Assembly (NCBI GenBank): GCA_001695595.3
Contig: MBPM02000008.1
Coordinates: 558,001-622,000, forward strand
Source: Plasmopara viticola
Taxonomy: Eukaryota; Oomycota; Peronosporomycetes; Peronosporales; Peronosporaceae
Length of the DNA: 64,000 nucleotides
Direction: 5' to 3'
In this document: in pieces, positions 22,475 to 35,576 of the stretch
How the letters are laid out: every line of letters starts with the position of its first letter
Position numbering within the stretch: the stretch's first letter is position 1
Made by a program: the position numbers and the translations under genes
Notes under the pieces: model-generated
What the model was told of the DNA's origin: nothing
Database searches by the model: none
Seen by the model: the letters and a program-made list of their open reading frames with translations, nothing else

Positions 22475-24659
22475 CTTAAGCTCGATTCATTAGCTCTCAT
22501 TTGAAGAAGCGTACGTTGAGAATCATGATTTTAGGATTGGATGTACTTAGTTGATGCGTGCTACTCGTACGATTGAGTCCCTGCCTAAACTATGTAGTGT
22601 ACATAAAGAAGTGTAGGTAGGCCCACAAGAAGCAGCAATCTATAATACTATTTCTTTGCACGAGGTGGTGAGTGACCTCGTCACGGCTGGAAGCACTTGT
22701 TTAATCTTAGGCCCACGTGAGTGGAGTGACTACGGAACCCATATAAAAAGCTTGGGATGGTGAGGACCACATTTCCGCATCTGTCGAACGAAAATTTGTA
22801 CTTCTCGGAAGACTCGCTGGATACTGGAGGTCTGTGAAAAAGAGGATACATTTGCAGCACCCCTTGCTCGATTACGTCATGATGCTTGAGCTCTACGAGT
22901 AAAGTTGACGCTCGTGGGATCAGGTAGTACAGGAATCGATCCACTGTGTAACATGTAAGCTATATGTGGCTCGAATGGAATAGAGCAAACACGAGGCCTG
23001 ACAATGCACGCGAAGTGGCACGTTAACCACTGAGCAATACTTGTCGTCAATAGCGATTGCTGCATGTAATGAAAAGCATGATTGGTTGTGAAAGAAGGCA
23101 TCAAAGGGAAGACTTAAATAATATAGATGTAGTGTCACGTAGCTCACTGAATGTAAAAAATAGTCATGAACACTGGTTGTTGTGTATCTAATATGACTTT
23201 AGTTTAGGTGCCTAAAACGTTGCTTTTCAATGGCTTACAGTCTCCTCGCATGCTTAAACTCTGGAGCCAATGTGTTAACCAAAGATAGACAGAAAGTGAT
23301 CAATCTCTCTGACAACCGCCTTATATAATCTATTCATCATAGACTTGTGTTTATCTTTTACTGCCGCGACTTGGACAAGGTAAAGTAAAATTGATCAGTG
23401 ATAGATTCGGTTAGGAGCTTTTGCGAAGGCGAAAAAGCGTAGGATTAGGACATTATCATCACTATGCTCATAAGCAATATGAGTCACAGATTGTTACCTG
23501 CTTGGAATTAATCACAGTTGGGCACTTTTCTTGACATGACTTAATATAAATATTTAAAAAACTTCAACAGATTCAAGCAAAGATTGACCGACTGACGTTT
23601 TGCGAGGAACCAATTCATTTCTCGGCCGTTGATCAAGCTCTGCACGGGCTTGTCCACATGAAATAACAAGCGTACTATTTCCATCATTTTGTGTGGAAGG
23701 CGCCACGACAATAATCTTGTAGCTGCAAAACTCGTCTTCTTGCTAGCATTTAATGTGAAGATTTAGCGACGGAGGCAATAGCCATGTAGTCACCAGACTT
23801 TTTCCTCATAAAGAACAGCAATTAATATTATACCACTTCGTGTCCTCATACACCCAATTGCTTCTCAACTTTCCCCACCTACCCGCATCATAGTCGAAGA
23901 TCTTTAATTAAAAATTTGACCCTTTGAAAGCTGCTCCGTAATGTACGACTCGCGGTGGCGGGTGCACGAATAGAACTATTCGCAACCCAATTCTGCATGC
24001 TTTCTGGTGTGAATAGAAATGGAAACCCAATAGAACTTGTGCAGCCAAAGTTGATGAATGAGTCGTCGTTCGTCATCACTTTCGCAATTATAGGTACGCT
24101 TCTCGGATCCAGCACATGGACTGCTTTAAGAAATCTCTCCATTGAGCAATTATTTTCAAGAAAGATCTGAGAATGCCGCAATAGTAATTTAAATTACATG
24201 GTAGTATAAATTGTTTAATATATGAGTAGCTAGCATTATTTTCAAGACGCTAAGTTTCATGACTTATGATTACCCATCGAGAGGTGTGCATATGTTGCGT
24301 CAGAGCTATGCACTACTTACAACAAAAGCGCAGTGTTCAAGCTGTACAGCTTTCCAATAGTTATTGTGGCAAAGCACATCATGATACCGTGAGCTAATCT
24401 TCTCGCAACATCGAAAGCCACGTTTCGGGTTTATATTACCTTGTCCAGCTACACAACCGCACTACAACATACATTGCTATCATCAGGCAACATCCACATA
24501 TAAGTAAGGTATACAACTTTGACGTTATTCTTGCCCAAAATCGAATCAAGTGCACTCGCTCCACTTGTCTGGTGTAGAACATTCGTTTCTTTAGGATCAT
24601 ACGTTACGTAGCTTCGCTTAAGCGTTAGGTTATTGCGTCGAATAAATTTCGTGACCTAA
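22475..24659. other. Gene-poor stretch with possible coding relics
   Basis: No intact gene is seen. A minus-strand frame at 22681-22944 (HHDVIEQGVLQMYPLFHRPP) and another at 23888-24181 (HVLDPRSVPIIAKVM) look weakly protein-like and may be relics of an effector C-terminus and of a transposase respectively. Neither could be assigned. Confidence 0.35.
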
Positions 24660-25738
24660 TTCTGTGATGCTTTAAACGTCGAATCAGATCGTTTCCCCAC
24701 CAACTCGTTTCTTGCCGCCCGATTCGCCCAAAACCTTGTCTTGATTTTCCCACCACTTGCGAAGCGAAGACGAACTCACATCCCTACGCAACGCATTCTC
24801 AAATCGTCTGAATCAACCACCTATCCCGTGTCAGAACCACCACCATCACAGGAACGGCACATGAGTTAGATGCATTGCATGGTTCCTGCCTCTTTCAGCA
24901 TCCGTCACCATGTAGAATCTCCCGGCACTGAGACAAGCAACATTCAAAGCAGGTCCCCACACCAGCATGCTCGGAACCGTATGTAGTGCGTTTACAAGGC
25001 TTCCAAATTCGGCAATTGATAAATTGTCGAAGAACTCTGACGATGAAATTTCTCCTGCCAGTATCACGGGAGAATTGGCATTGACCGCAACGACCAGGCC
25101 CGAAAACCAGGCTCGCAATGCAAGGCCAGACGCAGCAGCATTTGCTCCCTGTGGGATAGCATCATCAATTCCCAAACAAGCATGCAATGTCGCATCGTCA
25201 TCCCAGCCGATCGCAATGCCATGATCATTGATGTCACCAACTTCCATTCGCTGCACCGATTCATCTCAGGTCGCGTCACAATGCGAGTCTTTGGCGTCGG
25301 AATTCGTCTTCTTCTCACAGCTTCTTTGTTTCTTCCTTGAAGAGTGTTGGACCATCCCGCCTTCGCCACTTTCTCGTGCCAGATTCCTCGTCGTTCTTCT
25401 TTGTTGTTGCGGTTTAACTTCTACTAAGACGTGCATACTCTCTTCTCCAAGCTCGAATCCCAATCCAGCCAACTCCAATTTCGAAAGTTTCCACGATGGG
25501 CGCGTTTTCTTGTACTGCTTGTCGATCTCGCCTCGTAAAAACTCTCTTTTTCTCGTTGTGTTTCAGCCACGCGCCGTTCTTGTGCGCCAAATATAGCGTC
25601 ACGATGCTTGGCGGAACAGAGTGCTGTTGTGTGCTCAAGATGCTCCTGCAGCGCGCTCACTTTTGCATCACGCGCGATCTTGACGGAAAACATAGTTGCT
25701 TTGCCGTACACCGCACACGCCGGCTCCACGTCGCTCAT
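24660..25738 (-). pseudogene. Crinkler (CRN) effector gene, broken
   Basis: From ATG at 25738 the frame opens with a CRN-like start (CAVYGKATMFSVKIARDAKV). A frameshift near 25480 follows. The next frame contains LGFELGEESMHVLVEVKP, which carries the HVLVxxP motif ending the N-terminal module. A TGA at 25266-25268 interrupts the frame, which then stays open to 24846. That part covers a presumed C-terminal domain (ATLHACLGIDDAIPQGA, RAWFSGLVVAVNANSPV) typical of the variable effector half. Weak CRN-like coding (RKWWENQDKVLGESGGKK) persists to about 24660 in another frame. It is decayed and should not yield a full product. The N-terminal assignment is solid; the C-terminal class was not identified. 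Confidence 0.72.
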
Positions 25739-25880
25739 GTTTCGCAGCTCGAGACTGCAAAAAAACACCAGAATAAATAAAAGATCTCAAATCGATAGTC
25801 CCTATGATGATCAGAGTGATCACTTAGAATTCCAACCAGTAGATACCAATAATTTGTCATCAATATAATCACATAAATTT

Positions 25881-26910
25881 ATGTCGTCTGCATCTGATAT
25901 TTCTGTTTCTGAGCATTCCGTCGAACCAGCTACGGCTCAGACACTCTTCCGTGATAAGAAATGGACGTGTATTCTCCAACACCGGTCAGTATGCCGGACA
26001 AATCCAATGAAACTATCAACGATCTCTTCGCAAGCCGCATTCTTCAATTAAAAAGAAGCCGTCATCGAGTTGCCTATCAAACTGCAACTCCTTGATGGTG
26101 GTGGCCGCCTGTGCTGCTTACAATTAATTCCTAAGGCCGGTGCGTGGCATCTTATTGACAGTGTTCAGTTTGTTATTGATGGAACCACCGTACAAAGCAA
26201 TCAAGTTCATGAAAATGTAAATTCAACGTTCAAGGCTATCCCTGAAACGGACTATAAAACGTATGTGAAACATGGTCCAACGAGCAAGTTTGTCTTGGGT
26301 GAGTATTTCGCTCCAACGATCCAAGGGATTAGCGGAGCGGCACAGTCACTCGAATATTGGCCACTTCGTCTTTAATGACAGCTAATAATAGCGTGGGTGA
26401 GCTTGGCTAAGCTAACACCGACTCAATCGAGTGGCGGCCGAACGATTGCTTTCTGCCTTGATCAACAAAGTTCGAAGCTTGCATTTGATGTGGTGGGAGG
26501 TTGTGCAAATCTTCAAGCTGTATCGATTCCCCAAGTGTATGTGGCTTCTACTGGCGCCATTACTGCTGGCTCGCCATTATACGTCGCGCATTATCTGGCT
26601 TGCGTTGGATTGCGGGTGTTTCTGTCTATTTCAAGAGATGTCCAATGCAGAAGAACACGCGTGATTCCATTTACCTCAGACACAACAGTATGTCTGGTAT
26701 TTAGTTACGATTGGTAGTGCAGGTGTTGTTGCGCCTGCTACCATTGCTAGTTTGCGCAATAATGTGAATTTTGGCAACACCTGCCCAGTGTAAGCAGCGG
26801 TGCAACGACTACTTTCTTGGGCGGTGGTGTTGTGCTCCCTGCATCTGCTGTAACTATTACGATTACAGCCGACGTTATTCGTATTTCCACTCCCGTAAAT
26901 TGCGGGTCGC
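25881..26910 (+). pseudogene. Virus-like capsid protein relic, possible endogenous viral element
   Basis: The region starts with ATG at 25881 and a Ser/acidic N-terminus, followed by a KKWTC segment. After an apparent local frameshift pair (about 25975-26010) come LSTISSQAAFFN and a TAA at 26049. The same frame resumes with IELPIKLQLL and then HLIDSVQFVIDGTTVQSNQV. Later pieces (about 26400-26780) lie in other frames and are rich in Gly, Ala, Thr and Val with beta-strand-like spacing. This pattern resembles capsid proteins of small circular DNA viruses and related elements as I remember them; no nearby replication gene was recognised. It has several breaks and is not functional. Assignment is tentative; it may be an oomycete-specific repeat protein instead. 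Confidence 0.38.
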
Positions 26911-29900
26911 ATTCGGTAAAACTTAAGGTTCTTAGGGGGGAAACAAGACTATATCTTTTGGATTGAGAAGGTAGAGATCGCCATTACGACGGCCTTGATC
27001 AAGGATGATTAGGTACTTTTGATGTTCGCGCTCTCTTACCTGGGAGGCTGAATAGAAGCACATATCCATCTCTTGAGCAAAGTGTTCTTCAATCCAGGAG
27101 CGCATGAAGAAAAATGTAAGAGCGTTGGATCTATCTGCAAGCTTTGAGCTCCATTAGTGCTCACGCTTTTTTGCCGCAACAAGATCTCATGAATGCATTT
27201 AGTCGATAGGAAAATGAAAGACCTTCGTATTTATTTAGACAAGTCAAAGTGATCATGGTCGGCTAAACAATATGCTGGCTTGTAATCAACTTTCAGAGTA
27301 TAGGCTACAAACAAGCTTACTCCTTCATAATGCCGTGCATGGGCAGCTTTTTGCTCCATAGGATGGCATTGGTGAATGCGGTGTCTCAATGTCACACCCA
27401 ATGAGCCTAAGCGCTGCCAAGCAAAGCAATATTATCTGCTTCTGCCGCGGTAAGCTATTTGTTTCTGTCCAATATAAGACTGTCAAGGTGAGCTTTTTTC
27501 TCGCCCAACAAAGTGTAAAGAGCCGGAAGTAGAAGCTGCGCCTTCAAGACTGGCTCACAAGTGCCCACTTAAGGCCAAGCGTCCTTTTCGGAAAGACCTA
27601 AGCCATTGTAAGAGATGTGTGGCTGATATAGACCACAGGATCTCAACCCTTAATATATTGACAGCTTTTAAAGGAGAAGTTTTTAGCGGTGGACTGCTGG
27701 TCGGATAAACAAGTATACAAGGATACGAAAAGCTATTTTTATGTCTTGATAAATTTGACTTATTGATAATTTTGACCGACGAAAAGTCGCGGCTAGCAAA
27801 AAAAGATTGACTGATGTTTTAAAGGAGTGTAGCGGCAATAAGTTATTTTCAGCTCGACAGGTTATCGAACATTCCAGACGCCTCTGAAGCTAGACCTTAC
27901 CAAATTGTAAACTTCAAGAATTACAATCATTCATGACCTTGAGATGCTTGAGTATGACTTGATTATGAATGATGTAGAGGGTAAGAAAGCATTGTAAGCG
28001 GTAACATAGATCCGGAAGACATATTGGATAGCAATAGAAGCACCGGTCAATACCAGAGGATATCCAAGACTGGGTTACATAACTTCAACGAAAAACATTG
28101 GAAGTGCGATACGAAATGGATCTCCGGGTTTCAAAAGCGACAACGTCATCGACGCTTTATCCCAATTTAATTGGTTATTCTGTCACGGCAAGTGCACATT
28201 TCTTAAAGCAATACCAATCCTGTGGCTCTCGTAGTTAGCGGCGCGACTTGGGACCGAAAAAGAACCTAATTTGATACTAGAAGGATCCCGAATTGGACAG
28301 CGTGGATAAAAGCACTGAATAGACGAGCAGTCACATTCAGAAATGTGACCGCCTTGCCAGCCTGCACTATAAAAGGGTGGTGGATGGTTGGGTATTTGGA
28401 CACCCCACTGACTAAAGAAGCCTATAGAGGATGAGGGGTATGAAATCCAGTCCTTGGACGTGTCGAATAGCTACCAGCTTGTTGCGTTGGATATAGCTTT
28501 CCCTAGAGTGTGGGTTCCAGTAGCTTAAATCTTATAACTTTAAGACATCGTCAGAGGTGTTGGAGTTGCTAAACCGCAAATAGATCAAAGCCAAAAAATT
28601 CAGCTGAAAAAAAGACTGCTAATGTCCCACTAGTGATACAACAAGTGCGGACAAATTTCTGGCAAAGTTAAAAGTCTGACCATACAATTGTAATGACCAT
28701 AGCAGGCTTTCGCCCAAAAAGGTATCATGACAATATGTTTAACTTGTAAGAAACAATAATTCTTTTGCCAGCATCGAAAAATGAGACGCTGAGGTAGAGA
28801 AAATCAAAGGCCTCGACTGATAAGTAAACAGCCATGTGCTTCGAAAATACAAACCGTCTCGACTTGACCTACGTCGCGTAACCGAAAGGATTAAAGGAGT
28901 TTATTGGGCCTAACCAGCTATTTAAACTAGCAATGTGCTGGTTGAGCGGGTCTTGCGAAAACTTAACCAACACATAATGAACTAGCATTTAGCAGAATAT
29001 AGAGAGCCAGTCCCAAGCTGCTTTGAATGGCATCGAGAAAAGCTTCAAGCAAGCACCCATTCCAGCTTTGGCAAACGAGACATAGTCATTAAGCGTATTT
29101 CTTATAAATACTCGACTTTGACCTTGAGCGCTTAATGTTATAATTGGATGCAGACTATCAGGAGCGATAAGATTTGTTAGAGTTTAGGCACTTTAAGGCG
29201 GTCGGACGAAGCCGCATCGCTCACTACAAGGTGAGACTAGCCATAACGGACGCCTTTGTGAGGGTTCTAGTGCATCTTTTAAAGTTCTAAATCCTTCGCG
29301 GTCTATTAACCCTGATGACGGCGAAAAATTTACCCTGTACTCTAAAAAAAGATTTGTAGTTGGTGTTAGCAAAATTATATCTCTGCGCTAAATCCGAAAA
29401 CCTTATCTTGTTGCCGGGGTACTTTCACGCAAGCCTTCTTTGTGTTGGCCTCTATCAGCAAAATCAGAGGCTCGGTTGACGAACAGATTGGTCAGGCACA
29501 CGATGCTAGCTCAAGGCCCTTTTCTCGATTCTTCAGCGCAGGCAAAGGTCTCTTTTCCAATTAAGTTTTATCGCTGAGCGGTCTTTTCCACTGTATGGTG
29601 TATACAAAGATTCAGCCCGGTCAAACGACGCAAACGTGGAGTACGCGATACTCTTAAAGACATATGATGCTCCAATTGGCGGTCATTTAGGCTTTTTTTT
29701 TTCTCGGTCACCAAAATATAACAATGAGCTTGAATGTGGGCGGCCAAGTACTTGTTGACGTAAAACGCGGAGCTCGCACATCTAATTCTTAACATACTAG
29801 GCCGAATCTTACCACCACTTGGTAAGATAATACCATTATGTGCTTTTAAGAGATCCGACATTGAATTTACGTTTCGACAGAGACGAACGCCATGACATTA

Positions 29901-32900
29901 AGTAAAAATTAGAAGCCAATCACAGCGTAACGATTAGTTGCCATCACCAAAGGAATCGTGCGACGTATTTTTTTTGTATCGCGCATACCCATTCGAAGAC
30001 AAACTTCTTGCTACTAAGGGTTAAATGTTTAAGAACACAAATTAGGCCTTAGTGCATTGAAAAAAAATGTTCTTTCAAATTCCATCTGATTCGTTAATAT
30101 ATTTGATAAAGCAAAGTTTAAATTCGATGTGGTCCCACGAGACTACCATCTGGTCAATATGTATGTGCCCAGTTCACAACAACGAAGTACTACCTAATGC
30201 AGCGGTGATTTTTGTCAAAAAATCCATGTGATTCATTATATAGGCAAAGCGCGAGGTGAAACAAATTAAGAAGGTAGCTCGTCCTACTTCTCGCCGGCAA
30301 TCTGTATTTGAAAACTCAATGGCAAGTGGTGTATTGTACACGCTTATGATAAACAAAATACGCTTACTATATAACGCCGACGCCAACTCCTAAAACAATG
30401 CGCTCCAAAAGTCATTGACGAACGTACTTTGTACAGCTCACTTCACTAGATATCGACATTTTTTGTCAACTTCTTATGCGAGAGAGTTCTATACAACTGA
30501 CTGTGGCCAACACCTCGAGCGATACGGTTCCTCATGCCTCAGATAAACAATTATGATAATTCTGAGCTTGATAGAACGAAGGACGGAAAAGCAGGCGTAT
30601 AAATAACATACAAGCGGTGCTTACGGTAATGTGCAAAAAGAAGTCGTACGCTAGTGCAGAAAACCGAACCTTGGCGAAGAACATATTTTGCAACTTTTTT
30701 GCGAAGCGCAAAAGAAGAGTGCCTTATCGTAAGCATGTTTTTGATAGACCACTAAGGCCAAAGTCATCGTGGATTGTCCAGAAAATTTGAGAAGTTACTT
30801 GTTATAGCTAATCACCTACCGCTCTTTACGAAGCAGTGGCAACGAATCTGTCCATTCTGTATCCAAAAGACACAGAAGTATCAGCACTAAATATTTTGCG
30901 ACTGCTTCAATTTACGACTTGACCGGCGGCTGGAACAGGTCGTATTGCATGCAAAATGATCGCTTGAAAGTATTTGCAGTCTTTTATATCTTGCCATCGG
31001 TGGTACGCTGCTATAAGCTGACACCGAGAAATGAAATCGAGAAAGCATTTCCGATTCTTGTAGCTCAAGCCAGCAGCAAACTGTTCATAGTGCTACTCAT
31101 AAAATAGTATTCTCTCGCCAAATTCACGGCTCATTTATGCTATTTGCAAAACAATCACTACGTCTTTGTTCTTTTAAATGATCAGATAGTTGCTTGGCAA
31201 TTTTCTCGGTTGAATGATGACCCTAGACCTGGTAATATTTCTAGTAATGGTAACGTAACTTGTCTAAATGGATCTTTTGGGATGTGCGCACATGCGAAGT
31301 GCACAAGCGGCCACAATACAAAATGAACGCGGCTTTACCATTGGGAAGCTTTCTGGTGTTATTTTGCTGGTGGTAAAATTAGTATTGATCCTCCAATTAT
31401 AAAGCTGAAGGATACAGCAAGCACCACGGATGGCTGACCGGTAAAGGCAAACGATTTACTTGGTGGCTGTATAAGACATTACTGACAGCTTGGAAACAAC
31501 AGCACTGGTTCTCGATAGCGTCCTCAGATAGCACAGACCTCAAAGCCATTTCCCATGGACCGAGTCTTTTTTATACGGGCTCACTTTGAAAGGGTGCTTG
31601 ACCCTTAACATTATATCAATTAGACAATCCATTCGTCGAACGATGATTCGATAGGTGGAAAGAATGCCATCGACAACGGCGTATTGCGCACTTTGTGCGG
31701 ATACATATAGACCTAGAGCAGCATGTTCGTACTCGGTTGGCTTGTCTTGTATAATGGCGCTAGTGCCTCAACAAGAAACCACCATTTAGTATAAATGAGT
31801 TAGCTATGCCCGGCATGATGTTAGCGCCCAGATATTGTGACTCTGGCTTGTTGATGGAAGAATGACAACGTGGTTTGCTTACGTCAGCCCATACAACAAT
31901 AGATTAAAATTAGTCGTGGATATTGTGTCGTAGCGACTTAGTTTTTACACCACAAAAAGGCTAAATCCTAAAGAATACTCGAACAAAAAGGTGAGAAGAA
32001 GCAATTAGATTCGACATTTAGTGTTCTACAATGCTAACAGATATTAAGAAATGTAGCTTCTGTTGTCGTTGATACAAATTCCACCCGCACTTCATTAAAA
32101 TTTTTGGCAAAAAAGTCTTACCATATACTTTGATATGGTGCGAAAACACCAAGTGCTCGATTTGAGCTTATTTCTGCTTAAGAGATGATCAGTTTATAAA
32201 AACAGTGAAGGTGCCGGCGCCGAGTCATAAGCAAACATCCAAGAATGCTAACCAGACAGTCATGCCATAATATAAATCTGGTTGGTGTTTCACGGAAACA
32301 AATCCAGCGACTTGCTCGCGATAAGATGGCCTGAGATCAGTAATACGATCTTGAAACTGCGGTAGCCGGTACCCTTCTTGTCGGAGCCAGCCATGGTCGT
32401 CGGCGTTATTGCCGAAGATGAAGTCGGGTCATTTGATCGCCGGTCGCAAGTGACATAGAGGCCAAGACTCTGCATCAGGCAGAGAGCATCGCCCAGACAT
32501 CTTTGATTAGATAATGAGTTCCAGTAACACTATCGCTTGAAACTCATATCGCACGACGTCGTAATCAGGCTCAAATTTGTAATTCGCAAAGAAGAGGATA
32601 CTCTTTATATTTGTCAACCTCTAAGATTTGTGTATTGACTGATTTGACGTTACTGAATCGTAATCAGCGCTTTTGTCAAAATTCTTGTACTCTCTGTTTT
32701 TGAAGCGCGTGGGTCGCGAGCAGAGCAATTCATAAGGTTCGTGATGACGTATGCAAATTCTGTGCTAAAAATCGCATGATGTTTCGGACCACAGGTGAGC
32801 CAAAAGTGCCGCTCTACTTGCATATTGACCTTGCTGTAGCTTATCCAAAGTACAAGCTGAAGAAATAATTTATTAAGCTTCTAATACTATTGCACAAACG

Positions 32901-33475
32901 ACATTCATTGCTCGCACGCGATTCGTTAAGCGTGAATACCGCAGCAACAATTTGTACTACTAGCCAAGAACTTCTGATTTTGCTGTGCTGTTAAGGGAGT
33001 CGTGGTGGACTGTGCAGAGAGACCCCTCGGCAACCAATAGCTTAATTTTGTAAAACTGCGTATCCCTATCGCCGGTAGACCTTAAGTAGCCTTTCGGGCG
33101 ATCACAGCCGGCTCATCAGGTGCGATCTTGACAAAGTACTGTGTCAACTACTCACGTGAGAACAATTTGAGAAATTATCACCGCCTTTCGGTGATGAAAA
33201 ATCGAAGGAAGCAATAAAAACTAGTATATCTCAGAGCTGAAATACCTGCTTGAAAGAACGACGCTTTACTTGACAACATTGTGCTTTGTCTCACGGTTCG
33301 ATGTGGTCGTCGACACCACATGGAGTTTTTAACACTGCGCCTAATAATTGTAGTGTGTTTAGACGTCATATCTATAAAAAATCAAATAATAAGCCTAAAA
33401 CACTTTTAGTATAACTCGATAGTAGTATGCTGATCGGCAGGTGTCACTCAAGTGAAGTAAGTCGATTCTATCTCC
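26911..33475. other. Gene-poor AT-rich stretch
   Basis: About 6.5 kb without a supportable gene. Frames are short (60-100 codons) and unrecognised on both strands. One diverged repeat copy lies at 28325-28510. The rest is presumed decayed mobile-element DNA, but I see no domain that names the family. Confidence 0.45.
28325..28510 (+). repeat. Diverged dispersed repeat, copy 2
   Basis: Counterpart of 16640-16870. It shows GTGACCGCCTT at about 28346, GGGTGGTGGATGGTTGGG, then GGACACCCCACTGAC and GAGGGGTATGAAA in the same order. Ends were not defined. Confidence 0.35.
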
Positions 33476-33832
33476 ATGTCCAAGACCGTGGGTGTGCCCA
33501 TTTCCCTGCTGCACGAAGGTGAGGGCCGCACTGTGACCATTGAGCTCAAGAATGGGGAAGTCTATCGTGGCCATTTGATCGAGAGCGAAGACAGCATGAA
33601 TTGTCAGCTCAGCGACGTGGTGCTCACCCAGCGTGACGGCCAAAAGAGCAAGTTGGAGCTCGTGTATGTGCGTGGATCTCAAGTCAAGCTCTTTATCTTG
33701 CCGGACATTCTCAAGAATTCGCCACTTCTCGGTAAAGTGCAAGCAATGACAATGAAAAAGGAAGAGAGTAAGAAGAAAAAGAACACCAAGACGCAAGGCC
33801 GTCGACGCGCAGGTCCAGGCGCGCGCAAGTAG
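33476..33832 (+). CDS. SNRPD3: Small nuclear ribonucleoprotein Sm D3 (single exon)
   Basis: 118 residues, intronless. The Sm1 motif region (VTIELKNGEVYRGHLIESED then SMNCQL) and the Sm2 motif region (LVYVRGSQVKLFILPDIL) match SmD3 closely, including the IRG/VRG RNA-contact turn. The C-terminus is basic (KKEESKKKKNTKTQGRRR, then GARK); SmD3 tails are usually RG-rich and symmetrically dimethylated, and here the RG content is low. SmD3 is one of the seven Sm ring proteins that assemble on U snRNAs for pre-mRNA splicing. It converges on the UBL gene (191 bp). Confidence 0.96.
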   Translation: MSKTVGVPISLLHEGEGRTVTIELKNGEVYRGHLIESEDSMNCQLSDVVLTQRDGQKSKLELVYVRGSQVKLFILPDILKNSPLLGKVQAMTMKKEESKKKKNTKTQGRRRAGPGARK

Positions 33833-34023
33833 ACAGCATGTTAAGTGGCCGGATGGTCACTGGCGCAGGAATTCACGTTAATGACCATGTCTCGGTGTCT
33901 AATACTCCCAAGTCCTGCAGACGCCACGAAAATCCCAATGACTTTGTTATAGCTTTATTGTTTGCCTCATAAATGTTGATTCGCTAGCACTCTGTTCTTC
34001 CAGTCGCTTACTCTTCTTTTCAC

Positions 34024-34462
34024 CTACAGACAGCAGAGCGGCAATAAAAGCGCCAACGGCAGGAGACACAGGGCCACTGAGAGCGAAAGTCCGCAGGTAC
34101 AGATGCTGATTAGACAGCAGATCAAGATAATGTGCCACAGAAGGATGGAAAAGCTGAAGCATCCGCCACGTAAGCGTCGTGCTAAGTCGAGCGTGGCGTG
34201 GTTTTGGATGCCATAGTCGATCAATGATCGCGACGCGCGTAGGGGCACGCCATTGTAATTGAGATATCCTTCGAGACACAGTCTTTCGTGCTTGGCTGCA
34301 ACAAGAGACAAAAGCTCTTGCACTTTAGCACGGGGATTTGCCACCGCAACGGTCAGCGTACGTCCAGCATCCTGTGCATAACGACAAGGTAGTAAGTTAT
34401 CTCGAGGTTTGGCTGATGATTGCAATTACTGCAGGGTGTACCGAGCGAATAAAGAGTTGCAT
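34024..34462 (-). CDS. Ubiquitin-like protein with hydrophobic C-terminal tail (2 exons)
   Basis: Exons 34442-34462 and 34024-34371 on the minus strand give 122 residues; the intron is 70 bp. Residues 1-77 form a ubiquitin fold: MQLFIRS, GRTLTVAVANPRAKVQELL, LNYNGVPLRASRSLIDYGIQ, ATLDLARRLRGG. The beta-grasp pattern ends at Gly-Gly like a conjugatable modifier. It continues with about 45 very hydrophobic, Cys-rich residues (CFSFSILLWHIILICC to LLLPLCCL) that could form one or two membrane helices. It may be a membrane-anchored UBL or a precursor processed after GG. An overlapping frame (to 33947) offers a charged tail instead and would need an extra splice or shift; I prefer the uninterrupted frame. 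Function unknown. Confidence 0.68.
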
Positions 34463-35576
34463 CGTGTTGGTCTATCCTTTGATCGAGCAAATGGTCGAGT
34501 AAATTAATCTGCGTAGGTCATTTTTTTCACTTTGAGACAGGGCTAGCGTAAGAACTCTCTTGGAAAGCATAACATCATTGCCCATGTATCATATTTGCAA
34601 TGCAAGAAATTAGTAAGAAGTTGTGATGCAAGTTGTATTGCCCAAGAATGCGCCATAGAGGCAAGAAGTAGTCTTTTGCAGTACTTATCAAGTGTTTCTT
34701 GAAGTCATAGCAGCGTATATTGAGCGTGGGAAAGAGGGTCAAGTGCGCCAATTGAGAACTTTCTCAGCTTGGTTACAGGAAGTGTCAAGAAATTGTTTCC
34801 AGCAAAGCTGATACGGAAAATGTAAAAACGAGAGGCAAAAAAATGCACGAGAGGAGTTGGCACTAAACCTGCGAAACCTTCACATCGATCACTAGCCTCA
34901 TCAATAATTATGGTCTTTTGCTCCATAATCGGCATACGCAAACGTTGGCAATAATCTTATAGCCATTACTTTGATCAGCAGCATCCTAATGAATTTTGCT
35001 TCCATCTTTCCTGTGTTTCCAAAGAAAAAAGAAACCAACCGATTGACCAGTTCTGACCGCAAAATTCTCCAATGAATGAAGCAAAACAACGAATTAAAAA
35101 TTTGCAGCACTGCCAATTGCTCACAAAACTTGCAGTGCCTCAATCTCTAATTCAGCGTTTAAAGTAGTTTTACAAGGATATACGTCTTGAATTGCCACGA
35201 GACTATAATTATACCGTGGCTTAACTGCAGTTAAAAGTCAAGAATTAAAAGTCACGAGGACGGCACTATAATGTCTTATTCAATTGACAGCTTCCAAAAC
35301 TTTACCGTTCTCTTTAGAGTGATAATTACTTCTTTAGCGTACTAAAGTGGAGCGCAAAAAACCATTTCAGGTCGATCACGTGCACAGACAGGCCATTTTG
35401 CAAAGACGCCATCATGTTTAAATGCAAGTAATTCTCCTCGAAGACGATACCTCCCAGACGGAAACAATACCAAATTATTCATCTCGTCTGTCACAATTTG
35501 ATACTATTGTAAGAATTGATAGGAACAATATGGTATTGAAAGCGTGTAAATTACAAATCTGTAGTCCATTTACATC
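34463..35576. other. Intergenic stretch, nothing recognised
   Basis: It lies between the UBL start and the CEP290 stop. Two short minus-strand frames (34705-34941 and 34901-35143) have no motif and were not accepted as genes. Confidence 0.4.

Noticed and set aside
33947..34279. Overlapping minus-strand frame giving the UBL gene a charged C-terminus
   Set aside because: It needs an extra splice or frameshift directly after RGG with no good splice signal. The uninterrupted frame was preferred, but the doubt is kept in the findings.
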